Source of the DNA: Pseudoalteromonas phenolica
GTDB lineage: Bacteria > Pseudomonadota > Gammaproteobacteria > Enterobacterales > Alteromonadaceae
Direction of reading: 5' to 3'
Assembly (NCBI RefSeq): GCF_005886345.1
Contig: NZ_PNEC01000032.1
Location: 1 to 64,000 of the forward strand
Length of the DNA stretch: 64,000 nt
The translations under genes and the position numbers were made by a program. The notes under the pieces were generated by a model. It saw only the letters and a program-made list of their open reading frames with translations. It searched no databases and was not told the origin of the DNA. Positions 18,225-27,510 of the stretch are shown one piece after another; position 1 is the stretch's first letter, and each line of letters begins with the position of its first letter.

Positions 18225-20066
18225 TTACCAAGCCCATAATGCTAAGCCTATGTAACCATTCGCTGCAAAATATACCGTTGAAATTGAAAACAGCATACTA
18301 CTCATTGGTAAAAATATTCGGGCGAATCGATTTGTTTCCTGTTTCTTGAATTTATAAAAACTGATTAAACTCATAAAAGAAAAGAGCGCAAACAGCCAAG
18401 TGCAAGCAAAAATTACTAGGGTCGAGGCGTTGATATCTGCAATTGTAAGCCAAGTGATTTGTGTAAATGCAATTGCTAATAAAATTAAGCTTACCACTGC
18501 ACAAAATGGCAATAGACGAATGAGTAGCTGGCTTTTATTTTTCAATTTGCCTCTGAAAAAGTTTACGCACCAGATTGGCAGATATAATAAAGTAATCGAT
18601 AAGCTAATGATAAATAGTAGGCCTATTACAACAGGTAACCAAGCCATAAAGAATGATGACTCAACCCAAAACTGCCCATCTGTTACCAATACCTTTCCGT
18701 ATTCAGGATGCTCTAAAAAGATCGAATTAGCGATATATGAGCCTTTTTCAATAAATTGATTATCTTCAAGGTGAATTAGCGTTAATGATTCAGATGGAAT
18801 AAGCGGTGAGACAGTCAGTTCATTGTCTTGTTGAGATACTTTTACGGCATTAAAAGGCCAAGTTATGCCAGCGAAAATTTGGTTTCTGTCAGAGTGTAAA
18901 CGATAGTAACCAGTAATATCTGAGTTTATTTGTGTGCTTTGTGGCTGTAGTTTGGGCTCGATATTTTGGTGTAAGTAATCCATTAGCATATCCGAAATTT
19001 CACGATATTTAATGCTGTTGGTGTTCACCATGAGTACATAGCCAATATCTAATTGGTGAGAGAAAGCAAATGCTGTGATAAACTCACCGACGCCCCCATT
19101 GTGACCAACCCATAAATGGCCTTTTCGCTCTGTTTGGTATAAACCAAGTCCATAGCCAAAGTTAAGACCTTGCTTTGCCGCTAGAGTAGAGTGCGGAATT
19201 TGCATTTTTGCTAAAATATCCGAGTTTATCGATGCAATAGCATTATGCTGAGTTGAATCAAGAAAGTAGCGGCCAAACTTAGCAAGTTCAGATGCTGAAA
19301 TACTTAAATTACCAGCTGGACGAAGAAAAATATCATAATTAGGGATTGCCTCACCTGAATTGAATCCTTGACTAAATGCCGAGTTGTCTTGTTGATAACC
19401 GAAGAAGGCATTATTCATATTCAATGGTGCAAGGATATTTTTGCTTACATAGTCCTCAAAAGCTTGGTTGCTAAACTTTTCTATCAAGTAACCCAAAATG
19501 CCATAGCCTGGGTTCGCATAGGCGTGTCTTGTACCAGGTTGCCATCTGACAGCAAGTGACTCTGCATCTCGATTTACTGATTCAAGCAGGTTCACCTCTT
19601 GCCCTGTTTTGTTATAAAAGTTCTTAAAATGCATATCATCAAACCCAGCCGTGTGCTCGAGCAAGTGAACGACTCTGATAGGGCTGGTTTCGTGCCATGG
19701 ATTATCAATGTTAATTTCAGGCGCAAGCTCACTCACCTTAGACTGTAAAGAGAAATACCCCTCTTCGATAAGTTGCATAATGGCCATTGCAACAAAAGGC
19801 TTGGTAGTTGAACCGGCTCTAAATAAAGTATTTTTATCGACTGCTATTTCTTGCGCTAGGTCACTAAAACCATGATTGAACTCTAACGTATTCTGATGTT
19901 TGTTAAAAATGACGAGCTGAGCACCCACAACATTCTGTTCTTGAAGTATTTTGCTGAATTGAGCTTTGAACTCATCTGGTTGAAGTGTTTGCTGTGCTTG
20001 TGTCTTTGCCGTAGCAAGGCAGCTCAAAAATAGTAGATAAATGGCAAGTAGGTAACTGGTTTTCAT
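18225..20066 (-). CDS. Membrane-anchored serine hydrolase, class C beta-lactamase-like
   Basis: 613 residues with a signal peptide. The penicillin-binding motifs are in order: SxxK at 86-89 (GSTTKP), YAN (HAYANPGYG) and a C-terminal HNGG in place of KTG. The last 130 residues carry three or four hydrophobic segments, so the enzyme faces the periplasm. Such proteins act on peptides, esters or cell-wall stems; substrate unknown. It heads the transcript that includes the LytS/LytTR pair, which may sense what it does. Confidence 0.82.
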   Translation of the reverse strand: MKTSYLLAIYLLFLSCLATAKTQAQQTLQPDEFKAQFSKILQEQNVVGAQLVIFNKHQNTLEFNHGFSDLAQEIAVDKNTLFRAGSTTKPFVAMAIMQLIEEGYFSLQSKVSELAPEINIDNPWHETSPIRVVHLLEHTAGFDDMHFKNFYNKTGQEVNLLESVNRDAESLAVRWQPGTRHAYANPGYGILGYLIEKFSNQAFEDYVSKNILAPLNMNNAFFGYQQDNSAFSQGFNSGEAIPNYDIFLRPAGNLSISASELAKFGRYFLDSTQHNAIASINSDILAKMQIPHSTLAAKQGLNFGYGLGLYQTERKGHLWVGHNGGVGEFITAFAFSHQLDIGYVLMVNTNSIKYREISDMLMDYLHQNIEPKLQPQSTQINSDITGYYRLHSDRNQIFAGITWPFNAVKVSQQDNELTVSPLIPSESLTLIHLEDNQFIEKGSYIANSIFLEHPEYGKVLVTDGQFWVESSFFMAWLPVVIGLLFIISLSITLLYLPIWCVNFFRGKLKNKSQLLIRLLPFCAVVSLILLAIAFTQITWLTIADINASTLVIFACTWLFALFSFMSLISFYKFKKQETNRFARIFLPMSSMLFSISTVYFAANGYIGLALWAW

Positions 20067-20158
20067 ATTAACCCCTGTTAGTAAATGTATGTACAGAGTC
20101 TAAAAGGAGCCGGTTTTTTGATGTTGAAAAAGTACAGTAACGGTGAAAAACGAAGATG

Positions 20159-20190
20159 AATGGTATGATTGTTGAATTGAATGGTGATGC
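20159..20190. promoter_or_regulatory. Possible LytTR-type direct repeat
   Basis: aatggt occurs at 20159-20164 and again at 20180-20185, a 21-base offset matching the 9+12 spacing of LytTR operators. It sits about 95-120 bp upstream of the serine hydrolase start. The match to the published consensus is only partial. Confidence 0.35.
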
Positions 20191-20327
20191 GTTTTTATGT
20201 ACCAAATTAGGAGCAAAACTATTGAGACTAGTTAGAGAAAAAACGAATTAGTGAAAGGCCTGCTTAGCTGGTTTATTACTTATTTGATTATTTAAAATGT
20301 ATGAGTGATTTTATTAAAGAGAAGTGT

Positions 20328-20533
20328 CTAGGTTATAAACCTAGGCAAACAAGCATTATAGCTGTAGCAGTCTGTGCAAGTCACTTTTGTTAAGTAAGGA
20401 AGCATTGATGCACATTGCAGAGTGTCAATATCAGCAGGTGGGCGACCGCCTGCAATGGCTGGTGTTGCGTTTAATGGCATTTGTTTGTCTGTTGATAGTT
20501 TTTTAAGCGATGTTTTTTTAGTTTTAAGTTCAT
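20328..20533 (-). pseudogene. Frameshifted lanthipeptide-like RiPP precursor
   Basis: Minus strand. An ATG (20533) follows an ideal ribosome site (AGGAGG, 20539-20544). As given, the ATG frame ends after 20 codons. One extra A in the run of seven (20513-20519) would join it to a frame ending at 20328 and yield 68 residues. The restored leader is Lys-rich (LKLKK, LKKLS), then PLNATPAIAGG, a double-Gly cleavage-type end at about residue 30. The core of about 38 residues has four Cys (about 41, 53, 56, 62) interspersed with Ser/Thr, as in class I lanthipeptides. No LanB/LanC/LanM gene is visible in the window. May be an orphan, a decayed gene, or intact with a homopolymer error in the sequence. 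Confidence 0.6.
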
Positions 20534-20538
20534 TTCAT

Positions 20539-20544
20539 CCTCCT
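20539..20544 (-). promoter_or_regulatory. Ribosome binding site of the RiPP-like precursor
   Basis: AGGAGG on the minus strand, 5 bases before the ATG at 20533. The perfect match and spacing are the reason to believe that this short frame was translated. Confidence 0.7.
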
Positions 20545-20658
20545 AGATGATTATTAATTCAGAATGAAAGTAACGTAATGTAGCTATATTGTATGTAATT
20601 TGTTTTGTTGTGATTTTTCCTAAAAAAGGTAAGCTTTCTTTTTGTAAGGAGAAACCGT

Positions 20659-21333
20659 GTGAAAATAGCGTTACTAGGAGATTTTGATTCTAACAATATT
20701 GCCCACCAAGCTATTGAAAAAGCTATCAAGTTAAATTCACCTCAACACTTTGATATTCAATGGATACATACCAACGATATAGGTGTCGGCAAACTGTCAG
20801 AGTTTTCAGGGGTTTGGTGTGTGCCAAAAAGCCCCTATGCCAATATGGAAAACGTTTTAGCTGCAATAAGATATGTTCGCGAAAATGATATTCCTTTTCT
20901 TGGTACTTGTGCAGGCTACCAACACGCTGCTTTGGAATATGTTAAGCATGCTTTAGGTTTTGAACATGCTGGCAATGCTGAAGTAGACCATGAAACAGCT
21001 ATGCCTGTGATTGCGCCCTTGATATGTCGTCTGAATAATGAGTTAAATACCATTCAATTAAATGAATGTACTCTTATCACAGTAATTTATAAAAATAGAC
21101 AAATTATTGAAGAGTTTAATTGTGGCTTTGGAGTGAACCCTGACTATTTACATTTGTTTACTGGTTCTGAGATGTCGTTTACCAGTGAGGATCAACATGG
21201 CGATCCTAAGTCACTTGAAATTAAGTCGCATTCATTTTTTATCGGCACAGCTTTTCAACCCGAAAGAAGTGCATTAAAGCATTTACCTCACCCTTTAATT
21301 CAAGCTTTCTTACATGCTTGCGCTAAGATATAA
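20659..21333 (+). CDS. CTP synthase C-terminal-related amidotransferase-like protein
   Basis: 224 residues resembling the glutaminase domain of CTP synthase without the synthetase part. The nucleophile elbow GTCAGYQHAALEY has the Cys; the family is often called CTP synthase C-terminal region-related (seleno)protein, because relatives can have selenocysteine there. The His of the usual H-P-E is a Gln here (AFQPERS), so the standard catalytic triad is incomplete. GTG start with ribosome site aaggag. Function unknown; a classical glutaminase role is doubtful. Confidence 0.75.
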   Translation: MKIALLGDFDSNNIAHQAIEKAIKLNSPQHFDIQWIHTNDIGVGKLSEFSGVWCVPKSPYANMENVLAAIRYVRENDIPFLGTCAGYQHAALEYVKHALGFEHAGNAEVDHETAMPVIAPLICRLNNELNTIQLNECTLITVIYKNRQIIEEFNCGFGVNPDYLHLFTGSEMSFTSEDQHGDPKSLEIKSHSFFIGTAFQPERSALKHLPHPLIQAFLHACAKI

Positions 21334-21441
21334 GTCGCTTACTTTTATTGTTGAGGCTTAAAAATAATCTGAATCTGTCATGATTTTTTATAACCTCAAC
21401 TGCTATACTGCTTTTTAATCAGATGCTTAAAGAGTCTTACT

Positions 21442-22113
21442 ATGAAGTTATTTTATTTGATATTTGGTTTATTATTATCTGCGTTTGTTGTGGCTGAAGA
21501 AGAGAAAAAGCCAAAGCCCAAGCCGCTCGACCCGGTTTATTATGGGGTGCACCCTATGGCTTTGGTGAACAAAGGCTCAAACATTTATGCGGTTAATATG
21601 TCTGGGTATCGCCCACCTCATGACTTACAAATTATTTATCAGATTAAAAACCCGGATGTTGCTTTTCTTAATCTAGTCAAAGATGCGGAGCTTGTGACAA
21701 TCAAGCCACAAAAATTTAATATTCAGCGATTATTACGCGGCGAAGAAATCACCTTAACTGCTGATGTGTATATGGGCCACTTTGATAGAGGAGGCAGTCT
21801 TTTCTATGCAAATCGCACCATTGAGTTTACAGACAAATTGTATGGTAGAGAGTTTAAAGGGCTTGAAGACTCTACCCAGTGGCAAGAATATGATTATGTA
21901 GATGTGAAGACGAATGAGCGAATTTATATTCACAAAATACAAAACGCGCCGAGTTTTAGTCATTTAATTTATGTTGATATGACAGGCGCATGTTTACAAA
22001 AATTTAGAACCTCTAAACGTGTTCCGCAAGAAAGCGAATTGACTTATAAGTTTGTAAATTGCGGCACATTAAAGCCTTTGTATTATGAATCAGAAGATTT
22101 CCAAGAAAAGTAA
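21442..22113 (+). CDS. Hypothetical exported protein
   Basis: 223 residues. Signal peptide with cleavage near VVAEEE, then a Lys/Pro-rich stretch (KPKPKPLDP). The remainder has several YxD/YxV strands and two Cys (GACLQK, NCGTL) that may form a disulfide. No family recognised. It is monocistronic and ends at a strong terminator. Confidence 0.5.
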   Translation: MKLFYLIFGLLLSAFVVAEEEKKPKPKPLDPVYYGVHPMALVNKGSNIYAVNMSGYRPPHDLQIIYQIKNPDVAFLNLVKDAELVTIKPQKFNIQRLLRGEEITLTADVYMGHFDRGGSLFYANRTIEFTDKLYGREFKGLEDSTQWQEYDYVDVKTNERIYIHKIQNAPSFSHLIYVDMTGACLQKFRTSKRVPQESELTYKFVNCGTLKPLYYESEDFQEK

Positions 22114-22129
22114 CTGTATATTTTTAGTT

Positions 22130-22156
22130 GAGCGCCTTATTTGGCGCTCTTTTTTT
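22130..22156 (+). terminator. Strong rho-independent terminator
   Basis: Stem gagcgcc / ggcgctc with loop ttattt, followed by seven T. It overlaps the stop codon of the convergent BASS transporter gene at 22137. Confidence 0.9.
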
Positions 22157-23045
22157 GCCAATAACCTGCCAGTATTGAGCCACTAATATTGTGCCAAATC
22201 GAAAACAACGTACCTGCGATGGCCGCAGCAGGTGTAAAGAATTTAACTGCCAATGCCACTGCTAACCCTGAGTTTTGCATACCGACTTCGAAAGCTATAG
22301 TGCGGCAGACTTGCTCATTAAAGCCAAAGCGTTTAGGTACCCAGTAACCGAGCAATAACCCAAAGATGTTATGACACATAACTGCCACAACCAATAATAC
22401 ACTTAAGGTTTGAAGTTTTTCTTGGTTGAGTGTAACAATGATACTGATGATAAAAATGATTGCTAGCATGGCAAATAAAGGCAGTATTTTGCTAAATCTA
22501 TCTAAGCTTTGCGCAAACCAATGATTTAATAACACGCCAATAATAACGGGCAGCAAGACAATTTTGACAAGGCTCATCAACATGCCTGAAACGGGAATAT
22601 CAATTAACTGATTGAGAAAAAGGCTAGTGAGAAGAGGCGTAAACACGACCCCAAGCAAAGTGCTGACAGCTGTCATCGTCACTGATAAAGCCACATCACC
22701 TTTAGCTAAATAACACAGTACATTGCTGGCTGTTCCACCGGCAACAGCACCTACCAATATCATACCTACCGTCATTTCACTATCTAATGAGATGGCTTGG
22801 CTAAGTGCAAATGCTGCAATTGGCATCACGGTAAATTGTAAAATGAGCCCAAGCAATACCGCCTTCTTATTATCAAGTACGCGTTTAAAGTCAGCCGGAC
22901 GAAGCGTAAGCCCCATTGTAAGCATAATGAACATGAGTAAAGGTACTATGCTTGATTTAAAGTCAATAAATAAGCTAGGCATGAAATAAGCGAGTGCAGA
23001 GCAAGCGATTGCCCATATTGGAAAAAGTTGAAGTGCTAGTTTCAT
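22137..23045 (-). CDS. Bile acid:sodium symporter (BASS) family transporter
   Basis: 302 residues with about ten membrane helices. Recognisable family segments: MLTMGLTLRPADFKRV, GAVAGGTASNVLCYLAKGDVALSVTMTA (sodium-site region) and FEVGMQNSGLAVALA. Members import organic anions or bicyclic acids with sodium; the substrate is not readable. Its stop codon lies inside the hairpin terminator of the convergent gene. Confidence 0.85.
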   Translation of the reverse strand: MKLALQLFPIWAIACSALAYFMPSLFIDFKSSIVPLLMFIMLTMGLTLRPADFKRVLDNKKAVLLGLILQFTVMPIAAFALSQAISLDSEMTVGMILVGAVAGGTASNVLCYLAKGDVALSVTMTAVSTLLGVVFTPLLTSLFLNQLIDIPVSGMLMSLVKIVLLPVIIGVLLNHWFAQSLDRFSKILPLFAMLAIIFIISIIVTLNQEKLQTLSVLLVVAVMCHNIFGLLLGYWVPKRFGFNEQVCRTIAFEVGMQNSGLAVALAVKFFTPAAAIAGTLFSIWHNISGSILAGYWQKKSAK

Positions 23046-23212
23046 GTTAGGCGTATGTTTTTGATTTCATACTACCTGTGAAAACTCAGGATTGGTATAG
23101 GGTTAACGATGAGTTTTTCTGAAGTGCTTATGGGCTAGGTATAAAAAAGCAGTAAGACGTAATGGGGACACATCACAATGACTTACTGCTTTGATAGGTA
23201 ATAGTATTGAAA

Positions 23213-25375
23213 TTAGTTAACAGTGACTGATAAACCGCGACGCTTAAGTAGTGCGTCAGTGGTTGGCTCTTGACCACGGAATGCTTTGTAAGATTCCATC
23301 AGATCGCGAGTGTTACCGACTTCAAGGATGTTTTCGCGATACTTTTGGCCAATCTTACGATTTAAACCGCCTTGTGTTTGTACATATGCATAGGCATCTG
23401 CTGCTAAAATTTCACTCCACATATAGGCATAGTAACCTGCAGCATAGCCACCCATTGAGTGATTAAAGTACGCTGATTTATAGCGAGGAGGGATATAGCT
23501 GATGTCTACTTTATGTTTTTGTAGCGCGTTTTTTTCAAACTCTACGATGTCTTGTACTGGCGCAGATGCTGGAATTGAGTGCCATTCCATATCTAATAGT
23601 GCAGCGGCAACATATTCAAATGTATCGAAACCTTGGTTGAAGCTGCGTGACTCAATGACTTTGCCAAGTAATTCTTTTGGAATTGGCTCACCCGTTTTGT
23701 AGTGCTTTGCATAATTTGCGATAACTTCTGGGTGCATTGCCCAATCTTCTTCAAAAGTTGATGGGAACTCTACGAAGTCACGAGATGTTGAAGTACCAGA
23801 CAGAGTAGGATACTTAACTTGAGATAGCATACCGTGAAGACCATGACCTAATTCATGAAAAATCGTGGTCGCTTCAGAGTAACTGATCAGTGTAGGCTCA
23901 CCTTCAGGCGCTTTTTGAATGTTCATTACATTCACAATTACTGGGCGTTGATTGTCTAAACCTGATTGCTTAACAAAAGCACTTTTCCAAGCGCCACCGC
24001 GTTTACCTTCACGTGCAAAGTAGTCTGCATAGAAAATAGCGAGACTTGTGCCATCTTCATCAAATAACTCATAAGCTTCAACATTTTCATGGTAAACAGG
24101 TAGATCAGGACGAGGCTTAAAGGTCACACCATATAGACGGTTCATGGTAAAGAATACGCCATCTTTTAATACACGATTGAACTCGAAGTATTCTTTTACG
24201 GCATTTTCGTCAAGATTATATTTGTCTTTACGAACTTGCTCTGAGTAGTACAACCAATCCCACGCTGCAAGTTTGAAATCAGCACCTGATGCATCAATTT
24301 TTGCTTGAATGGCAGCAGCTTCTGCATCAACGTTTTGCAGTAACGAAGGTACCATGCTCGATAGCATATCTAGAACAGCCTGAGGCTCTTTTGCCATTTG
24401 AGATTCTAGACCAAAATGTGCATAGCTTTCATAACCAAGTAATGCAGCACGTTCAGCACGTAATTTGGTGATGGTTGGGACAATCTTGGCATTATTATTA
24501 TCGCCCTCTAATGCGCGTTCTGCAGACGCTCGCCAAATTTTTTCACGAAGCTCACGATTATCAAGTTGTGATAAAATTGGCTGACGTGTTGTGTTGGTGA
24601 TTTTAATTAAATACTGTCCCTCGTGACCTGCATCTTTTGCTGCATTAGCCAGTGAGGTGATGTAAGCGTCAGATAAACCTGCTAATTGTTCTTTGTCTTT
24701 AACAATTATCACGTTGCTCTTCGTCAGTGCCATCAAGTTTTGGCTAAATTGAGTGCCCAGTGTTGAAAGCTCTTTATTGATTTCACGAATACGCTGTTTT
24801 TGCTCTTCATTCAGTTTTGCACCTGAGCGAACGAATCCTTTGTAAAGTACTTCTACTAGTCGCTTTTCTTCACCGTTAAGGTTTAATGAGTTACGTTGGT
24901 TGTAAATGGTTTCGACTCGTTCAAAAAGGGCTTTATTTAGGTTGATGTTGTCACCGTGAGCTGCAAACTTTGGTGCCATTTGCGACTGAATGTCACGACG
25001 AGCTGGGTTTGAATCAGTACCATTTAGGTTGAAGAAAATACGGCTTGCGCGTGTTAAAAGCTCGCCACTTTGCTCCATTGCGACAATGGTGTTCTCAAAT
25101 GTCGGCGCCGCTGTATTGTTCGCAATCGCAGCAATTTCTGCTAGTTGTTCTTGCATGCCTTGCTCAAATGCTGGAATAAAGTGTTCGTCTTTGATGGCAT
25201 TAAAGTCTGGTGTTTGATATTGCAAAGTACTCTTCACAAAAAGTGGATTCGTACTTTCAATTGAAGCAGAAACTTGCTCATTTTGCGTTGTGTTATTTGT
25301 TGTTGTATTGCTTGGCTCTGAACAAGCACTGAGTAATAGCGCAGAGCTAATTGCTGTGGCGATTAATGTTTTCAT
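23213..25375 (-). CDS. dcp: M3-family peptidyl-dipeptidase lipoprotein (Dcp-like)
   Basis: 720 residues with lipobox LSAC. The zinc site HELGHGLHGML begins at about residue 507; the third ligand Glu is in VEFPSTFEEDW. Long helical N-terminal half with TNPLFVKSTLQYQTPDFNAIKDEHF typical of Dcp. The enzyme removes dipeptides from C-termini of peptides, in the periplasm. The family is usually about 680-710 residues, so length is normal plus an Asn/Thr-rich linker after the lipid anchor. Confidence 0.9.
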   Translation of the reverse strand: MKTLIATAISSALLLSACSEPSNTTTNNTTQNEQVSASIESTNPLFVKSTLQYQTPDFNAIKDEHFIPAFEQGMQEQLAEIAAIANNTAAPTFENTIVAMEQSGELLTRASRIFFNLNGTDSNPARRDIQSQMAPKFAAHGDNINLNKALFERVETIYNQRNSLNLNGEEKRLVEVLYKGFVRSGAKLNEEQKQRIREINKELSTLGTQFSQNLMALTKSNVIIVKDKEQLAGLSDAYITSLANAAKDAGHEGQYLIKITNTTRQPILSQLDNRELREKIWRASAERALEGDNNNAKIVPTITKLRAERAALLGYESYAHFGLESQMAKEPQAVLDMLSSMVPSLLQNVDAEAAAIQAKIDASGADFKLAAWDWLYYSEQVRKDKYNLDENAVKEYFEFNRVLKDGVFFTMNRLYGVTFKPRPDLPVYHENVEAYELFDEDGTSLAIFYADYFAREGKRGGAWKSAFVKQSGLDNQRPVIVNVMNIQKAPEGEPTLISYSEATTIFHELGHGLHGMLSQVKYPTLSGTSTSRDFVEFPSTFEEDWAMHPEVIANYAKHYKTGEPIPKELLGKVIESRSFNQGFDTFEYVAAALLDMEWHSIPASAPVQDIVEFEKNALQKHKVDISYIPPRYKSAYFNHSMGGYAAGYYAYMWSEILAADAYAYVQTQGGLNRKIGQKYRENILEVGNTRDLMESYKAFRGQEPTTDALLKRRGLSVTVN

Positions 25376-25414
25376 TGTTTTTCTCTTTTTCTAATTGGTT
25401 GTAAATATAAAAAG

Positions 25415-26341
25415 TTAAAAGGCGAAATTGGCGCTTAGCGCACAGTGGTCGCTAAGCATGTATTCAATATCCATATTGTCGAAATAATGGAATTGCAAAG
25501 ACGGATTTTGATACTTGTCATTGAATGGACTCGAGACAAAAATATGGTCTATTGGGGCAGGATATTTTGGGTGACAGCCGTTATGGCCGTCAGTTAAGTT
25601 GTTAAGTAATTTTACAGATTGACTATTTTCAGTCATGAGCCCAGGAGCGAATAGTAAGTCTTTTCTAAAACGGTTAGTAGTGTTTGCAAGCCTATGATTA
25701 AAGTCACCAAGTACTAGCCAATGTTCCTCTTCTAATGATTTAGACTCTAAAAGGCTATCTAAAACCTTTACTTGTTTGGCTAATACAGTGCAGGCTTCTC
25801 TGTCCGAGTTTTGATAGTCCTCGACAAAACAGCCGCTTTTCAAATGAACGTTAACTAGGTTGAGTGTCTTGCCAGCATGTTTAATGGTGATTTGTAGTCC
25901 CTGTCTAAGGCCAGGGCGAGGTGCTGATAGTTGGGCGATTTGCTCTGTGCTATCAACTTGCAGAGAACGTTTGACTGCAAAGGCCACTTTTTGCTGTGTG
26001 GATGAACGGCCACTCTTTCTGCAGGTATAAGTTTCAGAGTCAGCTCGGTCAGACATAATAATCTGCCACTCTTTTTCAGCAAAGACACGGGCAACCGCTT
26101 TGGCTGATTCGACTTCCTGCAATGCAACAATATCAGCGTTAAGGTTGCTTGCATATGCTTGCAGTTTTTCATAGTCAACTTCAGTTCGTGCTTTACAACC
26201 TTGGTTGTTTTGCTCTGCCAAGTGTTCAACATTCCATGTAGCAATTCGCAGTGTATTTTCAGGTTTGTTAACTGAATTACAAGCACTGAGTGCCGAAACA
26301 GCACAGGTTGCAAATAGTGCTTTATAGAAAAATTTGTTCAT
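25415..26341 (-). CDS. Endonuclease/exonuclease/phosphatase-family lipoprotein
   Basis: 308 residues with lipobox LSAC (NSVN after it). The EEP core is visible: RIATWNVEHL, VALQEVES (metal Glu), VNVHLKSGC, LVLGDFNHRL (GDFN) and the C-terminal LSDHCALSANF (SDH). These Mg-dependent enzymes cleave nucleic acids or other phosphoesters. The ATG at 26341 is preferred to 26371 because it places the signal at the N-terminus. It shares the intergenic region with divergent FolE2, where a Zur-like box lies 34 bp upstream of this start. Confidence 0.8.
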   Translation of the reverse strand: MNKFFYKALFATCAVSALSACNSVNKPENTLRIATWNVEHLAEQNNQGCKARTEVDYEKLQAYASNLNADIVALQEVESAKAVARVFAEKEWQIIMSDRADSETYTCRKSGRSSTQQKVAFAVKRSLQVDSTEQIAQLSAPRPGLRQGLQITIKHAGKTLNLVNVHLKSGCFVEDYQNSDREACTVLAKQVKVLDSLLESKSLEEEHWLVLGDFNHRLANTTNRFRKDLLFAPGLMTENSQSVKLLNNLTDGHNGCHPKYPAPIDHIFVSSPFNDKYQNPSLQFHYFDNMDIEYMLSDHCALSANFAF

Positions 26342-26374
26342 CGTAGTACTTCTGAAAAGCGTAAACTTCATGAT

Positions 26375-26391
26375 ATGTTATAAAGTAACAT
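26375..26391. promoter_or_regulatory. Probable Zur box
   Basis: atgttataaagtaacat: inverted arms atgtta / taacat around five bases, matching the gammaproteobacterial zinc-uptake regulator operator (ATGTTATA..TAACAT type). It lies between the endonuclease-family lipoprotein gene and FolE2. FolE2 works without zinc and is a known Zur target, which supports the reading. Confidence 0.65.
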
Positions 26392-26619
26392 TGGTGGATG
26401 CAATGATTATTGCGTTAAATGACAGAGGCTCACGATAAGTGGTAAGACCAAAACGTTAAGTTCTGGATATGCCTTTGCTAGATCGAAATTTCTTCGGAAA
26501 GACATTTTCAGATATGGCACAGACTTCCGATAGTTCAGCTTTGAAAATATAGCAAAGCATTGAGAGCTCGCTGTTGGATAGCAATGTTGGATCACAAATA
26601 ATCATCGGAGATAAAAATA

Positions 26620-27510
26620 ATGCTGCTACCTGATATCACTTCGAATCAGAATAAAGAGTTTCCTACACATTTGAAGTGGGTAGGCATGGAACAGATATCT
26701 GTGCCTTTACTCATTGAAGTTAATAAAAATTATACTGCAGTTAATGGGCAGGCAGACTTATTTGTGAGCTTAGACAGTGACGCAAAAGGCATTCACATGT
26801 CACGCTTGTATTTACTTCTTAATGAGTATATTGCAGGGCAAGAATTTAGTCAGCAAACACTCGCAGCTATGATGGATGCAATGCTGAGTTCGCAAAAAGG
26901 CTTAAGTCAGCAAGCTAGGCTCAATTTAAAATTTGAATTACCGCTCTTAAAGCCCGCATTGTTAAGTAATAACAGTGGATATAATGCTTACCCCATTGAA
27001 ATTGAGGTCGTACAGAGTCAACAATCAAGACAAATTCATGTATCTTTGACAATTCCTTACAGCAGCACTTGCCCTTGCTCCGCAGCACTGTCGAGACAGT
27101 TGTTAAGTGAGGCAGTAGAAAGCAAGTTTTGTGAGCAAGATCAAATTGATAAAGCCCAACTACGAGCTTGGCTTGAAAGTAAAGAAGGCTCAATTGCAAC
27201 CCCGCATAGTCAACGTTCTTATGCCTACATTCAACTTTCACTGGAGCAATCGGTATTTCCTAATTTTGCTGACTTGGTGACTCTTTTTGAGCAAAGTATT
27301 GGTACACCAGTACAAACCGCGGTTAAACGCGAAGATGAACAAGCATTTGCCGCACTTAATGCGGAGAACTTAATGTTTTGCGAAGATGCAGCCAGAAGAT
27401 TGAAAGCGACACTTGAGTCAATGAGTTCAGTGACTAACTACCAGTTTAAAATTGAACATCAAGAGAGTTTACATGCGCATAACGCCGTTGTGCATGACAG
27501 TAAATTCTAA
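26620..27510 (+). CDS. folE2: GTP cyclohydrolase FolE2 (type IB)
   Basis: 296 residues, the normal family length. Matches include LPDITSNQ at the start, MSRLYLLLNEY, the catalytic Cys region SSTCPCSAALSRQ, TPHSQRSYAYIQL and VKREDEQAFAALNAENLMFCEDAARRL. The enzyme converts GTP to dihydroneopterin triphosphate, the first step for folate and queuosine, and works with Mn, unlike zinc-dependent FolE. Expected to be expressed when zinc is low, consistent with the upstream Zur-like box. Ribosome site ggaga precedes the ATG. Confidence 0.93.
   Translation: MLLPDITSNQNKEFPTHLKWVGMEQISVPLLIEVNKNYTAVNGQADLFVSLDSDAKGIHMSRLYLLLNEYIAGQEFSQQTLAAMMDAMLSSQKGLSQQARLNLKFELPLLKPALLSNNSGYNAYPIEIEVVQSQQSRQIHVSLTIPYSSTCPCSAALSRQLLSEAVESKFCEQDQIDKAQLRAWLESKEGSIATPHSQRSYAYIQLSLEQSVFPNFADLVTLFEQSIGTPVQTAVKREDEQAFAALNAENLMFCEDAARRLKATLESMSSVTNYQFKIEHQESLHAHNAVVHDSKF

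Noticed and set aside
26392..26619. Riboswitch-like leader upstream of FolE2
   Set aside because: Long leader noted, but no conserved riboswitch element could be identified from sequence.
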